From an uncultured Eubacteriales bacterium (lineage in GTDB: Bacteria; Bacillota; Clostridia; Christensenellales; CAG-138), in assembly GCA_900545265.1 (NCBI GenBank), contig UQYI01000006.1, positions 40,681 through 104,680 on the forward strand: a stretch of DNA of 64,000 nt. Reading direction: 5' to 3'. Below, in pieces: positions 51,834-59,171 of the stretch (the stretch's first letter is position 1; the number at the start of each line of letters is the position of its first letter). The notes under the pieces were generated by a model. The model was given only the letters and a program-made list of their open reading frames with translations, was not told the DNA's origin and searched no databases. A program made the position numbers and the translations under genes.

Positions 51834-53930
51834 TCATTTCACACCGAACAGCAGCATGTCATAGGTGGGGAAGGGCCAGTATTTTTCGGCGGTAAGGTTT
51901 TCCGCTTCGTCGCATACCACCCGCAATTCCGCCATGCGCTGGCGGATCACATCCCGGATCACGGCGGCGGCCTGGGTCACATCCCCAATGGTCTTATAGC
52001 GGATAAGCTCCGAATCCAGAGCCTCTGCGGCCTGGTCGATCTCTTCGATCAGGGGGCAGAGACGGCCCAGCAGCTTCTTTTCGTAGCCTCCGGTCAATTC
52101 CGGAAGCACGGCACTCTTGGCGGCCAGGGATTCCGCCAGCTCCCGGGTATAGGCTTCCACCGCCGGGAGGATCTCTTTACGGGCCATGTCTACCATGGTC
52201 AGTCCCTCTATGTTCACGGTTTTGCAGTAATTGTCCAGCAGGATCTCATACCGGGAGCGGATCTCCACGGGGGAGAATACCTTGTGAGAGGTAAGCAGAT
52301 CCACATTTTTCTTTTCCAGAAAAGCAGCCATGGCATCGGGCGTGGTTCGCAGGTTGTGAAGCCCTCTTACCTCCGTGGCTTCCCGGAGCCAGCTTTCGTC
52401 ATAGCCGTTTCCGTTGAAGATGATCCGCTTATGGGCATGAATAGTTTCCCGGATCAGCTCGTGGAGTGCGGATTCAAAGCAATCCGCCTTTTCCAGTCGG
52501 TCGGCATACTGGCGGAGGGATTCCGCCACCGCCGTGTTGAGCATGATGTTGGAGCAGGCAATGCTGTTGGAAGAACCCAGCATACGGAACTCAAACTTGT
52601 TCCCCGTAAAGGCAAAGGGAGAGGTACGGTTCCGGTCGGTGGTGTCCCGCAGGAAGCGGGGCAGCACATGCACCCCCAACTTCATGACGGTCCGCTGGGT
52701 GCCGTTATAAGGAGCGTCTGCCTCAATGGCATCCAGCACGGCGGTAAGTTCATCCCCCAGAAACATGGATACCACTGCCGGAGGGGCTTCGTTGGCGCCC
52801 AGCCGGTGATCGTTTCCTGCCGTAGCTACGGAAAGACGCAGCAGGTCGGCATAATCGTCCACCGCCTGTATCACAGCACAGAGGAACAGCAGGAACTGAG
52901 CGTTTTCATAGGGGGTCTCCCCGGGGGTCAGCAGATTGATGCCCGTGTCTGTGGCAATGGACCAGTTGTTGTGTTTGCCGCTGCCGTTGACGCCTGCAAA
53001 GGGCTTTTCATGGAGTAGGCATACCAGATTGTGCCGGGAAGCCACCTTCTGCATGATCTCCATGGTCAGCTGGTTATGATCCGTAGCAATATTGCCGGTG
53101 GTGTAGATGGGGGCCAGCTCATGCTGGGAGGGTGCCACTTCGTTATGCTCCGTCTTGGCCAGAATACCCAGCTTCCAGAGTTCCTCGTTCAGCTCCGCCA
53201 TATAGGCCGCCACCCGGGGCTTGATGGCACCGAAATAATGGTCGTCCATCTCCTGTCCTTTGGGGGGCTTGGCACCAAAGAGCGTGCGGCCGGTAAACAT
53301 AAGGTCCTTCCGCCGCTCATACATATCCTTGTCTATAAGGAAGTACTCCTGCTCCGGGCCCACAAAGGTCTTTACGCACTTTACATCCTTATTGCCGAAA
53401 AGCTTCAGAATACGCATAGCCTGCTTGTTCAGGGCCTGCATGGAGCGCAGCAGGGGCGTTTTTTTATCCAGGGCTTCACCGCCGTAGGAGCAGAAGGCTG
53501 TGGGGATACACAGGGTCTTATCCTTGATGAAAGCAAAAGATGTGGGATCCCAGGCGGTGTAGCCCCGGGCTTCAAAGGTAGCCCGCAGCCCTCCCGAAGG
53601 GAAGCTGGAGGCATCCGGTTCTCCCTGGATCAGTTCCTTACCGGAAAACTCCATGAGTACCCGGCCGTCGGAGGCAGGGGCAATAAAGCTGTCGTGCTTT
53701 TCGGCGGTAACGCCTGTAAGGGGCTGGAACCAGTGGGTAAAATGGGTGGCCCCGTGTTCAACGGCCCAATCCTTCATGGCTGCCGCTACGGCGTTGGCCA
53801 CCTGCGTGTTCAGGTTGGCACCCTCATCGATGGTCTTTTTCAGAGAGGCGTAAATATCTGCCGACAGGGTGGCTTTCATCACTCTGTCGTCAAAGGTCAT
53901 ACTGCCGAAATAGTCTGCTATGGTATTCAT
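51834..53930 (-). CDS. glnA: Glutamine synthetase, type III
   Basis: A 698-residue GSIII (GlnN-type), about 250 residues longer than GSI. An N-terminal extension holds FTHWFQPLTG, catalytic motifs include the VGPEQEYFLID strand and the ATP-contacting HEKPFAGVNGSGKHNNWS loop, and a long helical C-terminal extension follows. It makes glutamine from glutamate and ammonia in the cytosol and is the main form in many anaerobes. GAGGTG precedes the ATG. About 140 bases of leader contain two terminator-like hairpins, and the divergent neighbour encodes an ANTAR protein, pointing to control by antitermination. Confidence 0.96.
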   Translation of the reverse strand: MNTIADYFGSMTFDDRVMKATLSADIYASLKKTIDEGANLNTQVANAVAAAMKDWAVEHGATHFTHWFQPLTGVTAEKHDSFIAPASDGRVLMEFSGKELIQGEPDASSFPSGGLRATFEARGYTAWDPTSFAFIKDKTLCIPTAFCSYGGEALDKKTPLLRSMQALNKQAMRILKLFGNKDVKCVKTFVGPEQEYFLIDKDMYERRKDLMFTGRTLFGAKPPKGQEMDDHYFGAIKPRVAAYMAELNEELWKLGILAKTEHNEVAPSQHELAPIYTTGNIATDHNQLTMEIMQKVASRHNLVCLLHEKPFAGVNGSGKHNNWSIATDTGINLLTPGETPYENAQFLLFLCAVIQAVDDYADLLRLSVATAGNDHRLGANEAPPAVVSMFLGDELTAVLDAIEADAPYNGTQRTVMKLGVHVLPRFLRDTTDRNRTSPFAFTGNKFEFRMLGSSNSIACSNIMLNTAVAESLRQYADRLEKADCFESALHELIRETIHAHKRIIFNGNGYDESWLREATEVRGLHNLRTTPDAMAAFLEKKNVDLLTSHKVFSPVEIRSRYEILLDNYCKTVNIEGLTMVDMARKEILPAVEAYTRELAESLAAKSAVLPELTGGYEKKLLGRLCPLIEEIDQAAEALDSELIRYKTIGDVTQAAAVIRDVIRQRMAELRVVCDEAENLTAEKYWPFPTYDMLLFGVK

Positions 53931-53961
53931 GCTTTCACCTCATATACGGATTCTTTCCACT

Positions 53962-53994
53962 AAAAAAGCGGGGCGCCGGGTATAACAAGACCCC
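53962..53994 (-). promoter_or_regulatory. glnA leader hairpin 2 (terminator-like)
   Basis: On the minus strand, GGGG (53991-53994) pairs with CCCC (53970-53973) around a G+C-rich loop and is followed by GC and TTTTTT (53962-53967). It lies about 30 bases before the glnA ATG and competes with the inner GGGT/ACCC pairing. Confidence 0.45.
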
Positions 53995-54025
53995 ATTGCC
54001 TCGCCTGCATCAGCACTATGCTTTT

Positions 54026-54065
54026 AAAAAAGCAACGTCCGGAACCATACTCCAGACGCCCTTGC
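54026..54065 (-). promoter_or_regulatory. glnA leader hairpin 1 (terminator-like)
   Basis: On the minus strand, CGTCTGG pairs with CCGGACG around a 9-base loop. An outer GCAA/TTGC extends the stem, which is followed immediately by TTTTTT (54026-54031). It sits within the first 50 bases of the predicted transcript, so it could abort transcription unless an antiterminator acts. Confidence 0.55.
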
Positions 54066-54078
54066 CTTCATGGAGAGT

Positions 54079-54106
54079 ATTATACCGCAGCGGTAGGATT
54101 TGTCAA
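54079..54106 (-). promoter_or_regulatory. Promoter of glnA
   Basis: On the minus strand, TTGACA (54101-54106), 16 bases, TATAAT (54079-54084). It is divergent from and about 30 bases away from the ANTAR gene promoter. Confidence 0.75.
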
Positions 54107-54136
54107 GAGGAATTATATATTATTTTTTCGGAGCGA

Positions 54137-54166
54137 TTGACAAAGGGGTTTTCTCTGTGCGATAAT
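54137..54166 (+). promoter_or_regulatory. Promoter of the ANTAR gene
   Basis: TTGACA (54137-54142), 18 bases, GATAAT (54161-54166) with TG before the -10 box. Confidence 0.65.
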
Positions 54167-54175
54167 ATACCGTCG

Positions 54176-54242
54176 ATGGGCAAAGGCGTTCATTCATCCG
54201 GGGAAGGGCCCTGCGCTGAATGAGCTTCGTGCCCCATTTTTT
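54176..54242 (+). promoter_or_regulatory. ANTAR gene leader hairpin with T-tract
   Basis: ATGGGC (54176-54181) pairs with GCCCCAT (54231-54237, one bulged base). Inside, TTCATTCA/TGAATGAG adds a near-perfect 8-base stem, with a GC-rich apical loop, and TTTTTT follows. It lies between promoter and start codon, where it should terminate most transcripts. Autoregulated antitermination is the natural reading. Confidence 0.6.
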
Positions 54243-54268
54243 ATTTGGAAAACACATAAGGAGACCCA

Positions 54269-54853
54269 GTGCACAGCGAGGAACGGAACGGCGCCATACT
54301 GCTTGTATCGGCGGCGGAAAAACTCAATGAATCCCTGCTGAAGCTCCTTTCCCGGGAGCATTGGGGTCCCGTCACCTTAAAAACGGAGGCACATCAGGCC
54401 CGGGAACTTCTCAAGGCCAGGCATTTTGAATATGTGCTGGTCTGCGCATCCGATCCGGGAGAACCGGCCGCCCTTCTGGCACGAGATACGGTGCAGCATA
54501 CGGGTGCAGGCGTATTGGTTCTTACCCCCGCCCAAAGCTATGAGACCCTTAGCGCCATGTTGGCGCCTCTGGGGGTGCTGGTGCTGGCAAGACCCCTGTC
54601 CTCTCAGCTGCTTTTGCAGGCCATGCTTCTTTTGCAGGGAACCCGCAGCCGTCTTAAGGGCATGGAGAAGCGGGCAGCCTCTCTGGAAGAAAAGGTGGAG
54701 GAGATGCGCATCGTCAACTGCGCCAAATACCTGCTTATCGAACAACTGCAAATGACCGAAGCACAGGCCCACCGCTATATAGAAAAGCGGGCCATGGACA
54801 GGTGCGTCACAAAACGGGTCGTTGCAGAAAGCATACTTTCAACCTACAAATAA
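54269..54853 (+). CDS. ANTAR-domain response regulator (RNA-binding antiterminator)
   Basis: A 194-residue regulator. The N-terminal half (about 1-115) is a degenerate receiver-like fold without a clear phosphoacceptor Asp pocket. A coiled coil (about 118-138) joins it to an ANTAR domain (about 140-190: KYLLIEQLQMTEAQAHRYIEKRAMD). ANTAR proteins bind paired RNA hairpins and prevent terminators from forming. It starts at GTG with AAGGAG. Divergent orientation to glnA and terminator-like leaders on both genes make nitrogen control its likely job. pyrG follows after 14 bases and could be co-transcribed. Confidence 0.88.
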   Translation: MHSEERNGAILLVSAAEKLNESLLKLLSREHWGPVTLKTEAHQARELLKARHFEYVLVCASDPGEPAALLARDTVQHTGAGVLVLTPAQSYETLSAMLAPLGVLVLARPLSSQLLLQAMLLLQGTRSRLKGMEKRAASLEEKVEEMRIVNCAKYLLIEQLQMTEAQAHRYIEKRAMDRCVTKRVVAESILSTYK

Positions 54854-54867
54854 CGGAGGATTTTTCT

Positions 54868-56481
54868 ATGACCAAGTATATCTTTGTCACCGGCGGCGTG
54901 GTTTCCGGTTTGGGCAAGGGCATCACCGCCGCCTCTCTGGGCCGGCTGCTAAAAGCCCGGGGGCTGAAGGTGGCCGCTCAGAAGTTGGATCCTTACATCA
55001 ATGTGGATCCCGGCACCATGAGCCCCTACCAGCACGGAGAGGTGTATGTAACGGAGGACGGGGCCGAAACGGATCTGGATCTGGGCCACTATGAGCGCTT
55101 TATCGATGAAGGGCTCAACAAGTATTCCAACCTGACCACCGGCAAGGTATACTGGAACGTTCTGAACAAGGAACGCCGGGGAGAGTATCTGGGCTCCACC
55201 GTGCAGGTCATCCCCCATATCACCAACGAGATCAAGGACTTTGTCTACCGGGTAGGCAAAAAGACCGGGGCAGATGTGGTCATCACAGAGATCGGCGGCA
55301 CCATCGGCGATATCGAATCCCAGCCATTTCTGGAGGCTGTCCGCCAGATCTCTCTGGAAGCCGGCAAGGAAAATACCCTCTTTATCCATGTAACGCTGGT
55401 GCCCTTTTTGCGGGGGTCTGACGAGCATAAATCAAAGCCTACCCAGCATTCCGTCAAGGAGCTGCAGGGCATGGGCATCTGCCCGGATATCATTGTTCTG
55501 CGGTGCGATGAGCCTTTGGAAGAATCCATCTTCAGGAAGATATCCCTTTTCTGCAATGTAAAACCCGACTGCGTCATAGAAAACATCACTCTGCCCAACC
55601 TGTATGAGGCGCCCCTCATGCTGGAAAAATCCAATTTCTCCTCCATCGTCTGCCGGGAGCTGGGCATACAGGCGCCCGCCCCGGATATGCATGAGTGGAC
55701 GGAGATGGTGCACCGCATGGAGCACCCGGAAAAGGAGGTGCATATCGGATTGGTGGGCAAATATGTGGCCCTTCACGATGCATATCTTTCCGTTGCAGAG
55801 GCGCTGCGCCATGCCGGCTTTGCCCAGAGCGCCCAGGTGCATATTTCCTGGATCGATTCGGAAACCATTACCCCCGAAACCGTGGCGGAAAAGCTGGCCG
55901 GGCAGGATGGCATCATTATTCCCGGAGGCTTTGGGGACAGGGGCGTGGAAGGCATGATTCTGGCCGCCCGGTATGCCCGGGAGCAGGATATCCCCCTGTT
56001 CGGCATCTGCCTGGGGATGCAGATCGCCGTCATAGAGTTTGCCCGGAATGCTGCGGGCATTCAAAACGCCAATTCCGGTGAATTCGATGAGCTTTGCAAG
56101 GATAAGGTCATTGACTTTATGCCCGGACAAAGCGACAATATAGATAAAGGCGGCACGCTGCGGCTGGGCAGCTATCCCTGCAATATCATGCCCGGCACCG
56201 CTATGGAGCGCTGCTATGGAACAGGCAGCATCTGCGAACGCCACCGGCACCGGTATGAGTTCAACAACGAATACCGGGAGATCCTTCAGCAGCATGGTCT
56301 GGTGCTTTCGGGGCTTTCTCCCGACGGACGGCTGGTGGAGACCGTGGAACTGCCCGGACGGGACTTTTATGTGGGGGTGCAGTTCCACCCCGAGTTCAAG
56401 TCCAGGCCCAACCGGCCCCATCCCCTGTTCATGGGGTTCGTGGGAGCGGCCATAACCAATAAGGAAAGGAGAAACAAATAA
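54868..56481 (+). CDS. pyrG: CTP synthase
   Basis: A 537-residue enzyme converting UTP to CTP with glutamine as nitrogen donor. The N-terminal amidoligase domain opens with TKYIFVTGGVVSGLGKGI; the C-terminal class I glutaminase domain has the nucleophile in GICLGMQ and the His-Glu pair in FHPEF. The ATG at 54868 has GGAGGA; the longer upstream frame overlaps the ANTAR gene. The G-run leader used for CTP attenuation in Bacillus pyrG is not seen. Glutamine-using pyrG and glmS directly follow the ANTAR/glnA pair, a coherent nitrogen-flow neighbourhood. Confidence 0.97.
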   Translation: MTKYIFVTGGVVSGLGKGITAASLGRLLKARGLKVAAQKLDPYINVDPGTMSPYQHGEVYVTEDGAETDLDLGHYERFIDEGLNKYSNLTTGKVYWNVLNKERRGEYLGSTVQVIPHITNEIKDFVYRVGKKTGADVVITEIGGTIGDIESQPFLEAVRQISLEAGKENTLFIHVTLVPFLRGSDEHKSKPTQHSVKELQGMGICPDIIVLRCDEPLEESIFRKISLFCNVKPDCVIENITLPNLYEAPLMLEKSNFSSIVCRELGIQAPAPDMHEWTEMVHRMEHPEKEVHIGLVGKYVALHDAYLSVAEALRHAGFAQSAQVHISWIDSETITPETVAEKLAGQDGIIIPGGFGDRGVEGMILAARYAREQDIPLFGICLGMQIAVIEFARNAAGIQNANSGEFDELCKDKVIDFMPGQSDNIDKGGTLRLGSYPCNIMPGTAMERCYGTGSICERHRHRYEFNNEYREILQQHGLVLSGLSPDGRLVETVELPGRDFYVGVQFHPEFKSRPNRPHPLFMGFVGAAITNKERRNK

Positions 56482-56484
56482 CAT

Positions 56485-58314
56485 ATGTGCGGCATAGTAG
56501 GCTTTACCGGCGCCCGTCAGGCGGGCCCCATTCTTCTGGAGGGGCTTCGGCGGCTGGAGTACCGGGGGTATGATTCGGCAGGGGTAGCCGTTCAGGATGA
56601 CGGCGGGCAGATCCGGGCCGTGAAGGCCAGCGGGCGGCTGGAGCATCTTTGCACCATGACCCGGGAGGGGGCGGCCGTCCCCGGCACCTGTGGCATCGGA
56701 CATACCCGCTGGGCCACTCACGGGGCGCCTACCACAATGAATGCCCATCCCCACCTGTCTAACGACGGGCGCTTTGCCATCGTTCATAACGGCATCATCG
56801 AGAATTATGCGGAATTGAGAGAAGAACTCAAGGCCAGGGGCTTTGTTTTCCACAGCGAAACGGATACGGAGGTGGTGGTCCACCTGCTGGATATGTATTA
56901 TGACGGGGACCTGAAAAAGGCCGTTATCCGTACCACGGCCCGGCTGGAAGGCTCCTATTCCCTGGGGGTGCTCTGTGCAGAAAAGCCCGGGGAACTCATT
57001 GCCGTCAAGTGCGCCAGCCCCCTGGTTCTGGGGGTAGGGGCGGGGGAAAACTTTTTCGCTTCGGATATCACGGCACTGCTGCCCTATACCCGCACGGTGG
57101 TGGAACTGGAGGACGGGGAGTTTGCCGACCTGACTCCCGAAGGAATGCGCTTTTTTGATTCTGCCGGCAAGGAGATACAAAAGACGCCCACCCGGGTGGT
57201 CTGGAGCATGGAAGCGGCGGAAAAAGGGGGCTATGAGCACTTTATGCTCAAAGAGATCATGGAGCAGCCCCGGGCGCTGAAAGCCACCATAGAGCCCCGC
57301 ATCCGGGAGGGGCGCATCCAGCTGGAAGGCTTTGCCCTGACCAAAGAGGAACTGCAGGGGATCCGCCGGGTAGTCATCACTGCTTGCGGTTCGGCCTATC
57401 ATGCAGGCTGTGTGGGCCGCTATGTGATGGAGGAACTCACCCGCATCCCCGTGGAGGTGGATATTGCCAGCGAGCTGCGCTACCGCCACCCCATTATAGA
57501 CGAGCACACTCTGGTCATTGTCATCTCCCAGTCCGGAGAAACGGCGGATACCATTGCAGCACTGAAGGAATGTAAGAATCTGGGGGCCCGGACGCTGGCT
57601 GTCGTCAACGTGGTAGGCAGTACCGTGGCCAAGCTGGCTCACAGTGTGTTGTATACCTGGGCCGGGCCGGAGATCGCCGTGGCCACCACCAAGGGCTATA
57701 CCACCCAGCTGGCGGTGCTGACCCTGCTGGCCGTATATATGGCCAGGGAACTGGGGCGCCTGGACGAGACCCGGTATGCCCAGCTGGTGGAGGGTATTGC
57801 CGCTTTGCCGGAGCGCAGCCAGCGGGCCATAGACCTGAACCGGCGGATGGAGACCCTGGCGCAGAAGTACCACAGCACCGACTCACTGTTTTTTATCGGC
57901 AGAAATCTGGATTATGCCGTGGCGATGGAAGCTTCTTTGAAGCTGAAGGAGATCAGCTACATCCATTCCGAGGCCTATGCGGCCGGGGAGCTCAAGCACG
58001 GCACCATTGCCCTGATCGATCAGGGACGGCTGGTAGTGGCGCTGGCCTGCCATACGGCGCTTTTTGATAAGCTCATGTCCAACGTCAAAGAGGTGAAAGC
58101 CAGGGGCGCCCGGGTGCTGGGCGTGGTGCAGGAAGGGGAGCATCGTATCTTTGCAGAGGCGGATGACGCCCTGCTGGTGCCCCAGACGGATCCGCTGCTG
58201 CTGCCCATACCAGAGATCATTCCTTTGCAGCTTTTTGCTTATTATGTGGCAAAGGCAAACGGATGCGATATCGATAAGCCGAAAAACTTGGCAAAGTCTG
58301 TGACCGTGGAATAA
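56485..58314 (+). CDS. glmS: Glutamine--fructose-6-phosphate aminotransferase
   Basis: A 609-residue enzyme making glucosamine-6-phosphate, the entry to wall amino-sugars. After Met comes the N-terminal nucleophile Cys (MCGIVGF), then a class II glutaminase domain to about residue 240, and two SIS domains (VVITACGSAYHAG, VIVISQSGETADT), ending in the typical KNLAKSVTVE. It begins three bases after the pyrG stop, leaving no room for a glmS ribozyme between them. A strong terminator follows at 58399. Confidence 0.97.
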   Translation: MCGIVGFTGARQAGPILLEGLRRLEYRGYDSAGVAVQDDGGQIRAVKASGRLEHLCTMTREGAAVPGTCGIGHTRWATHGAPTTMNAHPHLSNDGRFAIVHNGIIENYAELREELKARGFVFHSETDTEVVVHLLDMYYDGDLKKAVIRTTARLEGSYSLGVLCAEKPGELIAVKCASPLVLGVGAGENFFASDITALLPYTRTVVELEDGEFADLTPEGMRFFDSAGKEIQKTPTRVVWSMEAAEKGGYEHFMLKEIMEQPRALKATIEPRIREGRIQLEGFALTKEELQGIRRVVITACGSAYHAGCVGRYVMEELTRIPVEVDIASELRYRHPIIDEHTLVIVISQSGETADTIAALKECKNLGARTLAVVNVVGSTVAKLAHSVLYTWAGPEIAVATTKGYTTQLAVLTLLAVYMARELGRLDETRYAQLVEGIAALPERSQRAIDLNRRMETLAQKYHSTDSLFFIGRNLDYAVAMEASLKLKEISYIHSEAYAAGELKHGTIALIDQGRLVVALACHTALFDKLMSNVKEVKARGARVLGVVQEGEHRIFAEADDALLVPQTDPLLLPIPEIIPLQLFAYYVAKANGCDIDKPKNLAKSVTVE

Positions 58315-58398
58315 ATGCGGCACGGCAAGCGCTGCAGGTGTATGCCGGAGTGGCTGCGATACCGTGATGCCGCATCGGAGAAGCTTAACCAGATTCAA

Positions 58399-58431
58399 AA
58401 ACGCCCGGACAAACATGTCCGGGCGTTTTTC
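58399..58431 (+). terminator. Terminator of pyrG-glmS
   Basis: AACGCCCGGACA (58400-58411) and TGTCCGGGCGTT (58416-58427) form a perfect 12-base stem with a 4-base loop, then TTTT. Confidence 0.95.
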
Positions 58432-58522
58432 AGACGGCAGATATCTTTGTGTTTTTATTGGCGGGCATCGGATAGGCGGCATGATGTGGAAAATATTCGG
58501 TAATAAAATAAGAAGTGCTGAT

Positions 58523-58914
58523 ATGATGTTGTTTGAATTCAAATTTGGCAATAAGCACTCTTCAACTTTAATTCAAAAATACCCTGATATCCTAAAATAC
58601 GAAGGCCTTTTTTCAATAAGAATTGGGACGAAATTTTTTTCGAAGATGCATATTTTTTGTATTTTTGAGTTATTGCAGCAATTCAAAGCTGGCTTGACAA
58701 TTACGAATATAAAATAATTTACAACACGGTGGAGGCTGACGATACACCTATACTTGAATTTAGCAAACAGGAGACGGGTATGTGGAAAATTTCTTCTGTT
58801 TGGCAGGAATTTGATTGTAAACAGGAGTTTGAAAAGGAGGATATAGTTTCTTCACTCAATAAATGCTTTTATTTGCGGGGATTAAAAAGGAATTTAATGT
58901 ATAAACACAAATAA
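58523..58914 (+). pseudogene. Twice-frameshifted gene of unknown (possibly immunity-like) family
   Basis: An A+T-rich plus-strand gene that reads as one protein only if two frame changes are allowed. The first frame runs from the ATG at 58523 (LFEFKFGNK...) to about 58633. The next frame gives EDAYF near 58640. The first frame then resumes with CIFELLQQF (58658-58684). From about 58688 the second frame continues (SWLDNYEYKIIYNTVE) to the stop at 58914. About 125 residues would be restored. Small acidic proteins with a terminal WKISSVWQ-type motif resemble polymorphic-toxin immunity proteins, but that is weak. Poly-T and poly-A runs at the breaks fit slippage decay. Confidence 0.6.
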
Positions 58915-59083
58915 ATTTAGTGTATGATTCAAGCAAAAGAGACAGAGCCTGGAATGCGACCCATATTTCCAGCGTCTGGATGAAGATAAGAGAGCGGCAG
59001 TACAAAAAGATGATTCCCTTTGTCTTTCAGGAGAGAAGAAGCAATTCTTTTTTGCAAATAATGAGAAAAAATACCTGTATTTG

Positions 59084-59112
59084 TTGAAAAGAAAAGAGAC
59101 ATATCGTATAAT
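59084..59112 (+). promoter_or_regulatory. Promoter of the repeat-containing secreted protein
   Basis: TTGAAA (59084-59089), 17 bases, TATAAT (59107-59112), about 60 bases before the start codon. No gene lies in 58915-59165. Confidence 0.7.
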
Positions 59113-59171
59113 TATTATTAACTTATGAACTGAAAATCATAAGTTTAATCGGATCGAATGGAGGAATGAAC

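Noticed and set aside
56470..56490. glmS ribozyme
   Set aside because: Only three bases separate pyrG and glmS, and no ribozyme core is present.
55432..57873. 813-residue minus-strand open frame opposite pyrG and glmS
   Set aside because: Spans two well-identified genes on the other strand and has no protein features.
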